Counted from the stretch's first letter, positions 33,471 to 43,705 are shown. The stretch is 64,000 nt of DNA from Oegoconia quadripuncta (GCA_949316235.1 OX438753.1:20392801-20456800), one strand, 5' to 3'. Program-made: numbers and translations. Notes: generated from the sequence alone by a model not told the origin.

Positions 33471-33891
33471 ACGCAAGGGTTGTCACTCTACTCTGTAACT
33501 GGGTAACGAATTGTTACCGGACGATACAAAATAAGTTTATGGGCAGCCCTTTGTTTTGTGTGGTCAATGTTATCTAGTCTTGGAGCACTCGGGATGTTGG
33601 CTCACGCGTCCGCCAGATAACTCTCCTCGGCCCGTATTACGTTTTATTGTTTGGGAGTTATGTGAGATTAGTGGACATGTTTATTTTGGTTACGTGACCG
33701 TAAATGTGCGTTTATTCCTCCCCTCTTACGCCACTAAATGTTGCCAATGAAGGTAACAAATGTAGAGAATACCCACCGGTGTTTTAGTTGGCTGTTAATT
33801 ATTGTTCTATATGACAGTTTTGAACACGTAAATTTTTTGACATTGCCATTATTTTGTTTTAATATTTATTGTAATTTTAGTGCATTTTAAT

Positions 33892-34130
33892 CGCCTCCGT
33901 GGCTCAATGTAAACAACATTACATTGAGCCACGGAGGCGAGGAGGAGGAGAGGAGGAGGTCGCGGGTTCTATTCCCCGCGGAGTACATGTTTTAGTACTC
34001 GGTTTAATTGCTGGTAGGAAATTTTAAAATGTCCGCCTGGCTAGCTACCACCATCTTTTCTAAGTCTGCCACCAAACAGCAATGTTAATAGCACTGTTGT
34101 GTTCCGGTTGTTAGAGATCTTATCTCCGAG
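33892..34130 (+). repeat. SINE-B with snap-back head
   Basis: The first 19 bases (CGCCTCCGTGGCTCAATGT, 33892-33910) are followed after 10 nt by their exact complement (33921-33939), then a GAG-rich run, then the normal SINE-B body from GTCGCGGGTTCTATTCCCC to GTTCCGGTTG. The 3' end is truncated. Confidence 0.85.
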
Positions 34131-34154
34131 GCACTTGTTACGCCGCCGTTGAAT

Positions 34155-34340
34155 AATTAAAAAATCGGCCGAGAACAGGCTTAGGCCAATTATCTAATCG
34201 GTGTCTAGGCAATGTTTGAACCGTTCTGCTAACCTAACGAACCTGTATCTGTTTGTCCCTAAATGCCCGTAGTTTATGTATGAGACATCATCACTAGTAC
34301 TTTCAATTTCCTTATAAAATAAATTACTTACTAGCTTCTA
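34155..34340 (+). repeat. Repeat I, uninterrupted copy
   Basis: AATCGGCCGAGAACAGGCTT, CTAATCGGTGTCTAGGCAAT and CTTATAAAATAAATTACTTA. Provides the empty site for the insertion at 32859-33156. Confidence 0.75.
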
Positions 34341-34365
34341 CCCTTTCTACCCCTTTCTAGCCGTG

Positions 34366-34460
34366 GAAAACTAGTCTCACACAAACCCAGTCCGCGTGGT
34401 TTTGCTCCCCTAGTGAGATAAGGCTGCGCTCCAACATTTGTGACGTAAGTGTGTTGATAT
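34366..34460 (-). repeat. Repeat F, short minus copy
   Basis: ACTAGTCTCACACAAACCCAG and CCCCTAGTGAGATAAGGCTG match the complement of repeat F. It lies 300 bp upstream of the linker exon. Confidence 0.55.
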
Positions 34461-34766
34461 GTTTGAAGTATACCTACAACTAATGTGTTTACAAATTCTA
34501 TAATGAAACGTTCTACAACTATTCATTTAAGTCAGTTGTGCAGCTATGATATTATAAGCCTTGTATCATATACAAACACTGAAGGCCAATTTATTTCCCA
34601 CTGCAAATGTTCATGATGGGTAGCCAATCCGCCTTTCTACTGGGAAGTCCCAACATTGCGATTAGGACAATTCCTCCCACAATAATCTATCACGGATTAA
34701 ATAACACATCTCTCTCACCTAATTAGTTACAATGGTGAAACTTAAATACTTTTCTGATTGTTGCAG

Positions 34767-34904
34767 TCTGCGTCGGCGCAAGCGGCGCTGCAAGCTGCCC
34801 AAGTTATTTCGAACAGCGCAGGCGCTGCCCTAGTGGCCGGCGCCGGCGCCGCGCTGCAGCCGGCCAATGGCGGCACAGAAATACAGGTTGGGGGGGAAGC
34901 ACAG
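34767..34904 (+). CDS. heph: PTB/hephaestus internal exon: alanine-rich RRM1-RRM2 linker
   Basis: This exon encodes 46 residues, phase 0 to 0, from TTGTTGCAG to a GTCAGT donor. It begins SASAQAALQAAQVISNSAG, matching the PTBP1 linker start (ARAQAALQAVNSVQSG), and continues with Ala/Gly-rich residues ending IQVGGEAQ. The linker joins RRM1 to RRM2 and is poorly conserved, so identity rests on the AQAALQA core, its position between the RRM1 and RRM2 exons, and compatible phase. It follows a 19,561 bp intron, the longest fully contained here. GC content is far above the flanking introns. A weaker in-frame donor lies 18 bp inside the exon at 34887, so two protein forms are possible. Confidence 0.93.
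34887..34904 (+). other. Possible alternative 5' splice site segment in PTB linker exon
   Basis: Two CAG|GT donors are 18 nt apart: CAG|GTTGGG (exon end 34886) and CAG|GTCAGT (exon end 34904). Both keep phase 0, so use of the first would drop six residues (VGGEAQ). The second fits the U1 consensus better and is probably the main site. No transcript evidence is available here. Confidence 0.4.
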
Positions 34905-35249
34905 GTCAGTAACGCACAATTTATTAAATCTATACGTCCTATATTAACATAAATTGTAAATTTAGGACACCCCAATGATACCACATAATACAAACCAACT
35001 GTGTTAACGTTATTGTTTAAATAAGGAACAGTGTGTAATGTCAACCATGGCTAAGGACCTGTCCCCGAATTTAAACCTAAAAAAAAAAACTGCACTCAAA
35101 TCATGGGGGGCTGAAATTGACACTTTTACTCTACAATAAAGGTTTGGAAGGGTTGTAAAATGAGTTTGAAACCGTTGGCTTCTGCTTTTATATATGGCCA
35201 TGAAAGGAAATCGTAAGTCGCTCAAAATCTGACCATACATTATCATCAG

Positions 35250-35380
35250 CAATACACGCCCCCACAATTAGGACACAAGCCTCCTCTCACTGGGAGAGGG
35301 TCCAGTGTAGCTTGGTGGAGTTGTGTCAGACTGTGGATACCTGACAGTCAATGTTTTTAAAGCCCCAGCTGTAAACCACC
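35250..35380 (+). repeat. Repeat F copy
   Basis: AAGCCTCCTCTCACTGGGAG, TTGTGTCAGACTGTGGATAC and CTGACAGTCAATGTTTTTAA. It lies 350 bp into the intron after the linker exon. Confidence 0.65.
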
Positions 35381-35440
35381 GACTTGGGTACTACCGAGAC
35401 CTACTATTTAACATAAATAAATTATAAATAAACATCCTTA

Positions 35441-35666
35441 GAGATACACACAGCGCCATCTAGTTCAATATAAGCATCTATAGGTTTGTGTTGTGGATAC
35501 CAGATGGTTGATATACATATATAAATACATTTTTTTTTTGTATATTTATACTTATTATAAATGACCATAACTCGGGTACACATGTCCGTATTCATCACAC
35601 AAACATATGCCCCTAGCGCGGTCAGAGTGGTCAGATTTCTAACCACTACACCAAACAGGTCGTCAC
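35441..35666 (-). repeat. SINE-A, minus, B-box deletion
   Basis: CACAGCGCCATCTAGTTC tail, ACTCGGGTACACATGTCCGT body, CTAACCACTACACCAAACAG head. The B-box zone is replaced by GCGCGGTCAGAGTGGTC, so the internal promoter is broken. Confidence 0.8.
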
Positions 35667-35879
35667 ATGCCCACCGAAGTACGGAAACACTCGTATTTAA
35701 AATGTCACACAAAACAATACGATACTTCGTCAAGTTATTTATACGTTTCACAGCTCAATCGGACCAGCAAGGCTAGAGCGATTCAAGTGAGAAGGAGTCG
35801 CGCGCGACATAGTCTCAGTCTCTTGCAGCTGATTGGCTGTAGCTTGACAGCTGTCAACTTGACCGCTAATCAGTGACAA

Positions 35880-36474
35880 AAATCTTCCCTACAAACGTTT
35901 CTGTTTTGACGTAATCCTAAAGACTCTAAAGTGATCACCCATCCAAGTCGAAAATCAATCGAAAACAAATGCGCCACGAATGCTTCCTTATGCTCGCTTC
36001 ATCACTGACATGTTAGTAGTCCCCACGGTCATAATATGTAGCAACTAAGTTATAAACAATACAAACGTAAATTATCCTACCCTAATAAGTATTAATACCT
36101 AAGAGAGTAACCGCGCAACATAAACCGCTAAGTACAGCTAACCGTAAAGCAAAGCTGATTACAAAGGGCATGTTAAATATTACAGACTCGCTTTCCGAAA
36201 CAGATTGTGAATCTCTAGAGGCTAGCTTGTGACTAAGATGTAGATGGTCGGTGCATACAAAGAGCGTTTTGTAGCTAGGTATAAGATTGATCGGTGCATT
36301 GATGCCCAGAGGAGCGTCTCAATCTAGTGATGTCGCCTCGCCGAGGTCAATACGGTTAATACGCCGAGATAAGCACCTTAGCAAGAAAGGTGTTTTGTAG
36401 GGGTCCGGTTTTGCAAATGAAATTTAACAAATTTCAAGTTGTTGCTGTTTTGTAATATTATAATATGATTATAA
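35880..36474. other. Intron, unassigned
   Basis: A repeat-F-like scrap (CAAATGCGCCACGAATGCTT) at about 35965; otherwise no feature. Confidence 0.35.
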
Positions 36475-36680
36475 TAAAAAATAAGGCCGAACGTACCATG
36501 ATCAAATCGGAGACGTCTTAAAGAAAGGCCAATTCAAGAGTACCCTAAACCGACGAGTATGTGTGAATAATCTTATGAGAGTGAATGAAGCAAAAGAGGT
36601 GTGTCAGCATCGTAGCATGTGGAAGTCTGTGGTCTCTGCCTACCGCTACGGGAAACAAGTGTGACTTTATGTATATATAT
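36475..36680 (+). repeat. LINE-like tail, uninterrupted paralogue
   Basis: AGGCCAATTCAAGAGTACCC, AATCTTATGAGAGTGAATGA, GAGGTGTGTCAGCATCG and GTGGTCTCTGCCTACCGCTA. One frame reads MRVNEAKEVCQHRSMWKSVV, resembling the end of a LINE ORF2. Empty-site counterpart of 2530-3060. Confidence 0.6.
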
Positions 36681-36684
36681 AATA

Positions 36685-36853
36685 AGAAATATTTTGGACA
36701 GTTACACCAATCATCTAGTCTCAAACTAAGCAAAGCTTGTACTATGGATACTGGATAAACATAGGTAAAAAATTATATAAACATCCTTGACTCGGGAATA
36801 AATGTTCGTATTCATTATTCATCACACAAATATTTACCCCTCGCGGGATTCCG
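36685..36853 (-). repeat. SINE-A (tail subfamily 2), minus, head missing
   Basis: TTTTGGACAGTTACACCAAT to ACCCCTCGCGGGATTCCG; the copy breaks inside the B box and the tRNA-like head is absent. Confidence 0.75.
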
Positions 36854-37261
36854 AATTTCATTCAAATTCCGGAATTCAAATTCGTGCCTGAAAATAGTTT
36901 TCAAAGTCAAGTCTATCTCTAAAGTAAAGCCTGAAGTAAAATTAATATTAATATAATTGGAGTCGATATTAATATTTTTTTTGGGAGGATCTATTTATAC
37001 ATACATAGGTACAGCTACATGCACATGATTTTTTTAAGTACAGCATGATTTTAAGCTGATTATGAACACATTTTTCTCAGTGCACGTATGTATGTCTATC
37101 CTATCGAACATGTTTTCCTTCACATTTGCAGGGTCTTGCTGAAAGAAATCTCTTTTTAGAGATAAGCTAGTGCCTTTTGTACATCCTATATCTAGTATGT
37201 ATTTGACCTTTATGTGCACTCGTGTGCAATAAATTATAAATAAATAAATAAATAAAATACA

Positions 37262-37341
37262 GTCAGCTGCAGAGAAACCAGACCCCCCGTACTTACAGTT
37301 ATTGTGTGAATAGGGGTCTGGTTTCTCTGCAACTGCCTGTA
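37262..37341. repeat. Short hairpin element
   Basis: GTCAGCTGCAGAGAAACCAG with GACCCC and its complement (GGGGTCTGGTTTCTCTGCAA, ending CTGCCTGT) form ~25-bp arms around a 25-nt spacer. An AAAT microsatellite (37229-37257) abuts the left end. Confidence 0.65.
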
Positions 37342-37357
37342 CATAACTGTGACATTA

Positions 37358-37615
37358 TACATAATGTCAGGACCTTTATCTCAAATGGAGTGGTCAGAGA
37401 TATCCCAAACAATAACGTTTGGGTGATACAAACATTTGAAACAACATCTGTTACCTTCAAAATGTACAGGAACTCTCACATGGCTGGAGGTGAGCCTGTC
37501 GCCAGTTATAGATGTTTTTAGTAGAAAGGCCTCTAGTCGTTTTTTACGACACTCACGGGAAGAGACGTGTTAGTTCTATTCCTTTTAACGTGCCGAAACC
37601 ACACCACACAAATGG
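37358..37615 (+). repeat. Repeat E copy
   Basis: GACCTTTATCTCAAATGGAG, AGAGATATCCCAAACAATAA, GAGGTGAGCCTGTCGCC and CACGGGAAGAGACGTGTTAG to GTGCCGAAACCACACC. One of the longest copies. Confidence 0.75.
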
Positions 37616-37852
37616 AACTATTTATATGGAAAGAAATTCTGTCTCATATTTGCTTCCCAAGCTTTTCTTGCACATTTTAAGGACGAGATACGGCATTTTT
37701 AATCTGTTATCTCACCGAGGACGGTTAGCACCCGACTGACAGCGCGATCAGCTTACTCGTTGCAGTCGGCTTTAGTCGAGTAAGTCGAACCAAGTGCGGT
37801 ATGTTTTTTAAGTGATCGAAGGCACAGATTAAACAGATCTCCTTAATTGTTT

Positions 37853-38113
37853 GACGACCTGGTTGGTGTAGTGGTTATAAACTCTGGCCACCATACCAAA
37901 AGATTGCGGGTTCGAGTCCCGATAGGGGCATATGTTTGTGTGATGAATATGGACATGTGTACCTGAATTATGGATGTTTTCATTTATAATAACCATTTAT
38001 TTAGAAAAAAAAATGTATTTATGTAGTATATCAACCATCTGGTATCCACAACACAAGCCTATAGTTGCTTAGTGTGGAACTAGATGGCGCTGTGATATGT
38101 CTAAGGATATTTT
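37853..38113 (+). repeat. SINE-A, full length
   Basis: GACGACCTGGTTGGTGTAGT head, GCGGGTTCGAGTCCCGA B box, ATGGATGTTTTCATTTATAA body, AACTAGATGGCGCTGTGATA tail. It ends 70 bp before the RRM2 exon, so its tail lies in the acceptor region. Confidence 0.85.
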
Positions 38114-38183
38114 ATTTATTTTAACTAGTGTTCTCCGTAATTGTTTATCGTTGTATATTAAACTGTGGTCTCTATTGTTACAG

Positions 38184-38310
38184 GGCGGTCCCAACACGGT
38201 GTTGCGTGTGATCATAGAACACATGCTGTACCCAATTGTCCTCGACGTGCTCTACTCCATCTTCCAGAGATACGGAAAGGTGCTCAAGATCGTGACCTTC
38301 ACCAAAAATA
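38184..38310 (+). CDS. heph: PTB/hephaestus internal exon: start of RRM2
   Basis: This 127-nt exon has 42 complete codons plus one base, starts in phase 0 after TTGTTACAG and stops at GTGAGT. The peptide has VLRVIIEHMLYPIVLDVLY and VLKIVTFTKN, matching PTBP1 RRM2 (VLRIIVENLFYPVTLDVLH and VLKIITFTKN). It contains beta-1/RNP2, helix 1 and beta-2. The last base A joins the AT that opens the next exon to make an Asn codon, reproducing the TKNN/TKNS junction of the family. It lies 3.3 kb after the linker exon, with a SINE-A copy ending about 75 bp upstream. Confidence 0.96.
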
Positions 38311-38650
38311 GTGAGTACACTTTGGTTTATAACTTAGGACCTCTCCTGTGCCAATATCTATGGTAGAAATACGCGCGGAAACATGCATTTTTAGGCGCCG
38401 TGCAGAGTACCTATTTATATCAATATTAAAGAAATAAAGGAGACAGTAAATTGTAAACGATTTTAAAATAAAAGGAATGGCTAAAACTAGCTGCCACTTC
38501 CACTTTCTAATCCGCGGATTTCCTTATTCCTGATTCGATCTCATAATGGAAGGCCGAAATTCCTCTCCTGTTGTGTTTAAATAGCTGTTTGTGTGTCCCA
38601 AACCAAAAAAATATATATTATTAAGAATTAAATTAATAAAAAAAATAAAA

Positions 38651-38872
38651 ATATTTCGGACACTTACACCAATCATCTAGTCCCAAATTAAGCAAAGCTT
38701 GTGCTATGGATTCTAGATAACGGATAAATATACATAAATATTTATATAAACATCCAAGACTAAAGAATAGATGTTCGTATTCATCACATAAACATTTACC
38801 CCACGCGCGATTCGAACCCGCAACCGTTGGTTTCGCTGATAGGGTCACTATCCACTGCACCAATCAGTCGTC
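38651..38872 (-). repeat. SINE-A (tail subfamily 2), full length, minus
   Basis: ATATTTCGGACACTTACACC tail, AACGGATAAATATACATAAA body, GCGATTCGAACCCGCAACC B box, CCACTGCACCAATCAGTCGT head. 340 bp after the RRM2 exon. Confidence 0.85.
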
Positions 38873-39995
38873 AAAAAACTTACTTTTTCAAAATACTTTA
38901 TAAAATGTCAAAATACTTTTTCAGTTGAGTCTACAATAAACAATTTACAAATTGGAGAAGCAAATTGGAGAGGACAAGGATATCGTACTAATTTCTTTAA
39001 TAGATTTACCTTCCGTACTCTATGTTTTATGTATAATTAATAGCCAAGTTCTCTCCCTATATTATCAAAATTCCATTATTGTAAATCCGATCCGAAAAAT
39101 CGCCGATATAGGATTAATTAATTTCGGATGTAATTAATTATACTGCAATTGTCCAAACATTTTGTTTGATATGATAAGCTTTATCACGACCGCGTTGTGT
39201 GTTGTAACCCCCAGAGGATTACCGTGAGTAAAGCAAGTATTAATAATCGAATTTGGGTTGGCCATTGCGACCGTTGTTATAATAGTGATATAGATTTACC
39301 AACAATAACACGGCTGAAAGCTGAAATCCAAGGGCGCAATCCGTTTAAAATTTAAATCGTACCTACCCTCATGCATATCCTAAATAAATCCGACACACGG
39401 AGGCAGGTAGGTAGGTACATATTTGATAAGCTCTCCAACGGGGTGCGGTGTACTATACACGCTCGTAGCTAATTATACACAGCTAGTTGAGAACCGCAAA
39501 TCAACTACTTAAAATCATTTGCCAGATTAAAAAATTCGCTCACGAAAATGATGTGGGATTTTTAATTGGACAGCTCGGTGAATAGTTTGGAAATAATGAC
39601 TTTTTGCTGATTAGTGGATGAATGTGTTCTTAATTTTATATCAATCATTGCTAATTAAACACGCTGACTGGCTTTAATTTAGACTTTGGGATTTTTTTTT
39701 TATAACAAACTGTCGTTTATAAACAAAATCAAACATTAAAAAGAACAAAATTTAGACCTATAGTTTCCATAATTTTTATAAACTTATAAGTTCAGAATTA
39801 TAAATATTATAATTTATAAAGTGCAGATGGTAAGCCAAAGAACAGTAACAAACAACATTGGTCAGGTACAGTCGACGATAGTCTATTGTTGCAAATACAT
39901 TACTATATCAAAAGGCCGCTATCATATAGCGGATTTAGGAGGCGACTTCTAATCAACAAATAAAACTATTCATCATTAACTTTGGCTGTTAAAAC
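38873..39995. other. Intron, no recognised element
   Basis: AT-rich, low repeat content, no credible coding potential. Confidence 0.35.
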
Positions 39996-39999
39996 CGTG

Positions 40000-40112
40000 C
40001 TATGGTATCTGCACGTAAAAAGAAAAGAACCATCCCGTCTCTTCCCGTGGTATCTTCGAATGCACGTTTTTGAAGGATTGCATGTTTCAACGGCGATGGA
40101 CTCACCCCTGTT
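40000..40112 (-). repeat. Repeat E fragment, minus
   Basis: GCACGTAAAAAGAAAAGAACC, CCGTCTCTTCCCGTGGTAT and GTTTCAACGGCGATGGACTC are complements of the repeat-E 3' part. Confidence 0.65.
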
Positions 40113-40239
40113 TTTATGTGTATTGAAATTGGAGATTTTTTTCTTCATTAATCATATGTTTTTTTTTAGTACATACTAAGGTTAAGCTACCTTGATCTGG
40201 TTTTTATTACTGTACTGTAGTCTAAATTACTATCTATCT

Positions 40240-40662
40240 ATCTATATATACAGGTTTACCACTGGACATCCCTTGCAGCGATTTACCATCGCTTTCCATG
40301 AGTGGATTTGCCTTAATCGCCATGGTGGCGCGTTAGCTATCGCAGAGTTTTTTGAAAGCTCCGCATCAGTAACGTGCTCATCATTGGTTATTATATGCTC
40401 CACGAACACGATCTCTAAGATTCCGTATACAACCCCACTTAGTGTTAATCTACTCAACAGGAAACATGGTAAAAAAATATACATTTTTATATTTTCTCGA
40501 CCTTCGGGCCCGCATTCCAAATGTTGCGATTGTATTCGAATCTTGAAACTTTCCGATATCAAATCGAATATCGAACCATTCAGTATTCACTCAAATTTGA
40601 GTTTAGCGCTAATTTTGGTACCATTACTATTGTACTATTTAATACCATTGGAGGTACACTAA
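40240..40662. other. Region open on both strands, function unknown
   Basis: The + strand is open for 156 codons (40192-40662) and the minus strand for 106 codons (40242-40562). The central 40265-40470 is GC-richer than its surroundings. Neither peptide has a motif I recognise, and no splice sites point to an exon. Could be decayed transposon coding sequence or chance. Confidence 0.2.
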
Positions 40663-40703
40663 TGGGGTTTGCACGTTCCAGTGTACATCGCGAGTGCTCA
40701 TAA

Positions 40704-41555
40704 CTTGTCGGTATCACAACTAGATCGCTCTCAATTTCCGACCTCGCTTGCCCGGCTGGCCTGGCAGGAAGTTACAAACTCTGTTCTGGAGTAGCTCTGA
40801 CTTGTTAGTGGTTTTAGTCCATAGTTATTCATACGAAAAGTGACGCAGTTGTGCCGCGCAGTCATAAAGAAAGTGAAGCACTTGAAAGTGTTGAGGGTCG
40901 CAATCATTCATCGGTCAGTGAAACTTGGCAGTAGGGTGAAATGGATAGTTTTTTTTTTTTTTAAACGGTTCACAAAACTGGACACAATTCACAATATTTT
41001 TTGTCTTACCCAACATTACGACATAATTAATTGAATGTATCCTACTTGATGTGAACACAGCATGCACACAGATAAACAGTCTCAATACTTAAGAATAAAA
41101 TAGGCTATTAACTAAATCAATAAAACGATACAAAAAGACCTATTAATAATTGTTGTACAAAATTATGTATATGTATTAAGAGTTGCCTACGGTTGTCAAA
41201 ATATCCAATAATTTTTATAATTAGATTCCATCGCCAAAAATAATTTTCCCTTTGGGCATTATAGCACGAAAGTAAATGGTGTCAAATTTCGGCTTCTGAT
41301 AAATTTTCCACCAGGAATTATAAGGAATTTACGTATTTAGAAATGGAAATACATACTTAATGTCATGTTGTCTCAACTCTCACTCCTTGGCCATATATTA
41401 TATCAACAGTATAGTTTCTTCGTTTATATCGTACTGGATGTTGTGTCTTTTATCAGATAATATAAGCAGAACGATTCACATCATAAACGTAACTAACCCT
41501 GTGTTCTTATCCATAATAAAACTTCATCTAAGTCTAATTAACAGATATTACCTAT
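40704..41555. other. Intron, unassigned
   Basis: AT-rich; no repeat or gene recognised. Confidence 0.35.
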
Positions 41556-41557
41556 GA

Positions 41558-41860
41558 GAGAGTCGGTGGCTCAGCGGTTAAGACACGGTCTCCCAAATTG
41601 GGAGGCTCGGGTTCGATTCCCATGCAGGCAGGCCTTGTACCAATGAGTTTTAAAATTTGATTTAATTACTTATGTGCATTTATCCGACTCCTCTTAAACG
41701 GTGAAGGAACACATCGCGAGGAAACCTGCATGCCTGAGAAATTAAAATTCAAAGGCATGTGAAGTCCCCAAACCACCAGCGTGGTGGACTATAGCCCATA
41801 CTCCCTCATTTTGCGAGGGAAGGTCTATATCCCTGCAGTGGGTTGTTTACGGGCTGAGTG
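41558..41860 (+). repeat. SINE-C, full length
   Basis: AGTCGGTGGCTCAGCGGTTA head, CTCGGGTTCGATTCCCA B box (intact), TTTAATTACTTATGTGCATT and GAGGAAACCTGCATGCCTGA body, TGGGTTGTTTACGGGCTGA end. The best-preserved copy of the family here. Confidence 0.85.
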
Positions 41861-41882
41861 AGAGAGTTGTAATGACCTACTG

Positions 41883-41924
41883 GTCCATAATAGTGCAACT
41901 TTACTAAGTTGCACTATTATGGAC
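41883..41924. repeat. Perfect 18-bp-arm hairpin
   Basis: GTCCATAATAGTGCAACT and its exact complement surround a six-base loop (TTACTA). It lies 23 bp after the end of the SINE-C copy. Confidence 0.75.
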
Positions 41925-42092
41925 ATTTTGGCATCCACGATACAGGCCTAGCTGGATGTTGCAGCAGAAGTATGACAAAACTAAATTTATTATGATCCTT
42001 TTTGGTAAATAAACATCTTATTTTATTCACTTCTACATGATTTACCACATTGTGTGTAAGTTAACGTTAATCAAACGACATCTTACTTCGAA

Positions 42093-42247
42093 TTGTTTGT
42101 GTGATGAACACGAACATTTATTCCCGAGTCTTGGATGTTTATATAAATATTTATGTATGTTTATCCGTTATCTAGTATCCATAGCACAAGCTTTGCTTAG
42201 TTTGGGACTAGATGATTGGTGTAAGTGTCCGAAATATTTATTTATTT
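42093..42247 (+). repeat. SINE-A (tail subfamily 2), head missing
   Basis: TTGTTTGTGTGATGAACACG to GGACTAGATGATTGGTGTAA and CCGAAATATTTATTTATTTA. 5'-truncated just after where the B box should be. Confidence 0.8.
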
Positions 42248-42255
42248 AATTGATC

Positions 42256-42979
42256 TTTGTTTTATCTGGGGGCACGGCCGTGCCCCCACCAAGTCGAGCA
42301 AAAAAGCGTCACGGCCGTACCATCCTTTTCTCGAAGCAATTCAGACCATTTTCGACCCGCTGTAACTTCGTTGTGGATAAAAATAGAAGACTGAAATTTT
42401 CAGTAACTATGCAGGCATTGTAAAGACACGTATATTTAAAATTTCATTCAATTTGAACCAGTATTTTTAAGAATTATAACGGGTCAAATTTCTTAATTTT
42501 GTCACTCACTGACTCACCGATCATCAAAATTCTAAGGCACTTCTAGCAGACCTAGAAGCTTCAAATTTGGAATATAAGTAGTGTTTGGTGTATGAATCAA
42601 GGAAAAACTAAAAAATCTAGAAAAGACAGAAAAGAAAATTAAGCCCATACAGCCAAGTCTTCAGTTAATTAAATTTTTCAATATTGGCTTTATTCGTAAC
42701 GATGTTTTATTATTTTACGGCAAAAATTGTAACATCAAAGCCTCCCAGAAAAACCCATAGAGACAGGGAGTGGGCTCTTAGAAAAACTGTAGCTGAAGCT
42801 CAAGAAGTAGTACCGGAAAAGAGAAAACGGATGGCTAATTACAAAAATAAGAAAAGTTCATAAGTCAGAGAGAGGGCTTTAAGAAAATTCGTTGCTGGTA
42901 GATATACATATATACAATAAGTAGAAGGTACCGAAAAGGAAAAAAGTAGAACTGTCTACAAAATACAAAAAGAAATGAG
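42256..42979 (+). other. Unidentified segment with GC palindrome and small basic ORF
   Basis: Starts with a 20-bp perfect palindrome (42268-42287, GGGGGCACGG then its complement) and a nearby second CACGGCCGT at 42311. A 53-codon ORF (42702-42863) encodes a Lys/Arg-rich peptide containing REWALRKTVAEAQEVVPEKR. After its stop, 42868-42978 is a diverged repeat of the last ~100 bp (ERALRKFVAG and VPEKEK readable). It abuts the large palindrome at 42980. I do not recognise the family; it could be part of an unknown transposable element. Confidence 0.4.
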
Positions 42980-43674
42980 ATCCCATTAAAAACAATACTT
43001 GTCAAAAAAACCAAGTCTCGCAACTCAGTTGTTCTGCGGTAAAAAGTTGTGAGATCCATGTAATACCAAGTCGGTTGTTAATTTATTCAGTCTCTACTTA
43101 AGCGACTTTCTGTCTTAATACGTCCAGTCTCTAAGACCACGATCGTGGTCCTTAACAATTGAAAATCAATTGTGTCTGGAATCTCCGTACTCGAAGCATT
43201 AAGTTGTTACGTAATAATTAACAGCATCTTATAGTGACGCATATCAATATTAAAATTCTTTAATGTTTTATATGAATACATTGAGACTTGGCCATCGCCT
43301 GAAAAGACGTGTAAATTCAATCGCCTGAAAACACATGTAAATTCAATTATTTAGTGCGATGGCCAAGTCTCGATATATTTATATAAAACATTAAAGAATT
43401 TTAATATTGATATGCGTCACTATAAGATGCTGTTAATTATTACGTAACAACTTAATGCTTCGAGTACGGAGATTCCAGACACAATTGATTTTCAATTGTT
43501 AAGGACCACGATCGTGGTCTTAGAGACTGGACGTATTAAGACAGAAAGTCGCTTAAGTAGAGACTGAATAAATTAACAACCGACTTGGTATTACATGGAT
43601 CTCACAACTTTTTACCGCAGAACAACTGAGTTGCGAGACTTGGTTTTTTTGACAAGTATTGTTTTTAATGGGAT
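42980..43674. mobile_element. Giant palindrome, 319-bp arms
   Basis: 42980-43298 and 43356-43674 are reverse complements of equal length with only a few mismatches, mainly near the centre (ATACATTGAGACT versus AGTCTCGATATATT). The 57-bp spacer holds most of a second copy of the CGCCTGAAAAGACGTG unit. No significant ORF in the arms. Either a foldback transposon or a recent inverted duplication. Confidence 0.85.
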
Positions 43675-43705
43675 TTATCTTTCTGTCTACTACCGATTCA
43701 TCGGT

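Noticed and set aside
34742..35044. 100-codon antisense Ala/Cys-rich frame
   Set aside because: Shadow of the alanine-rich PTB linker exon.
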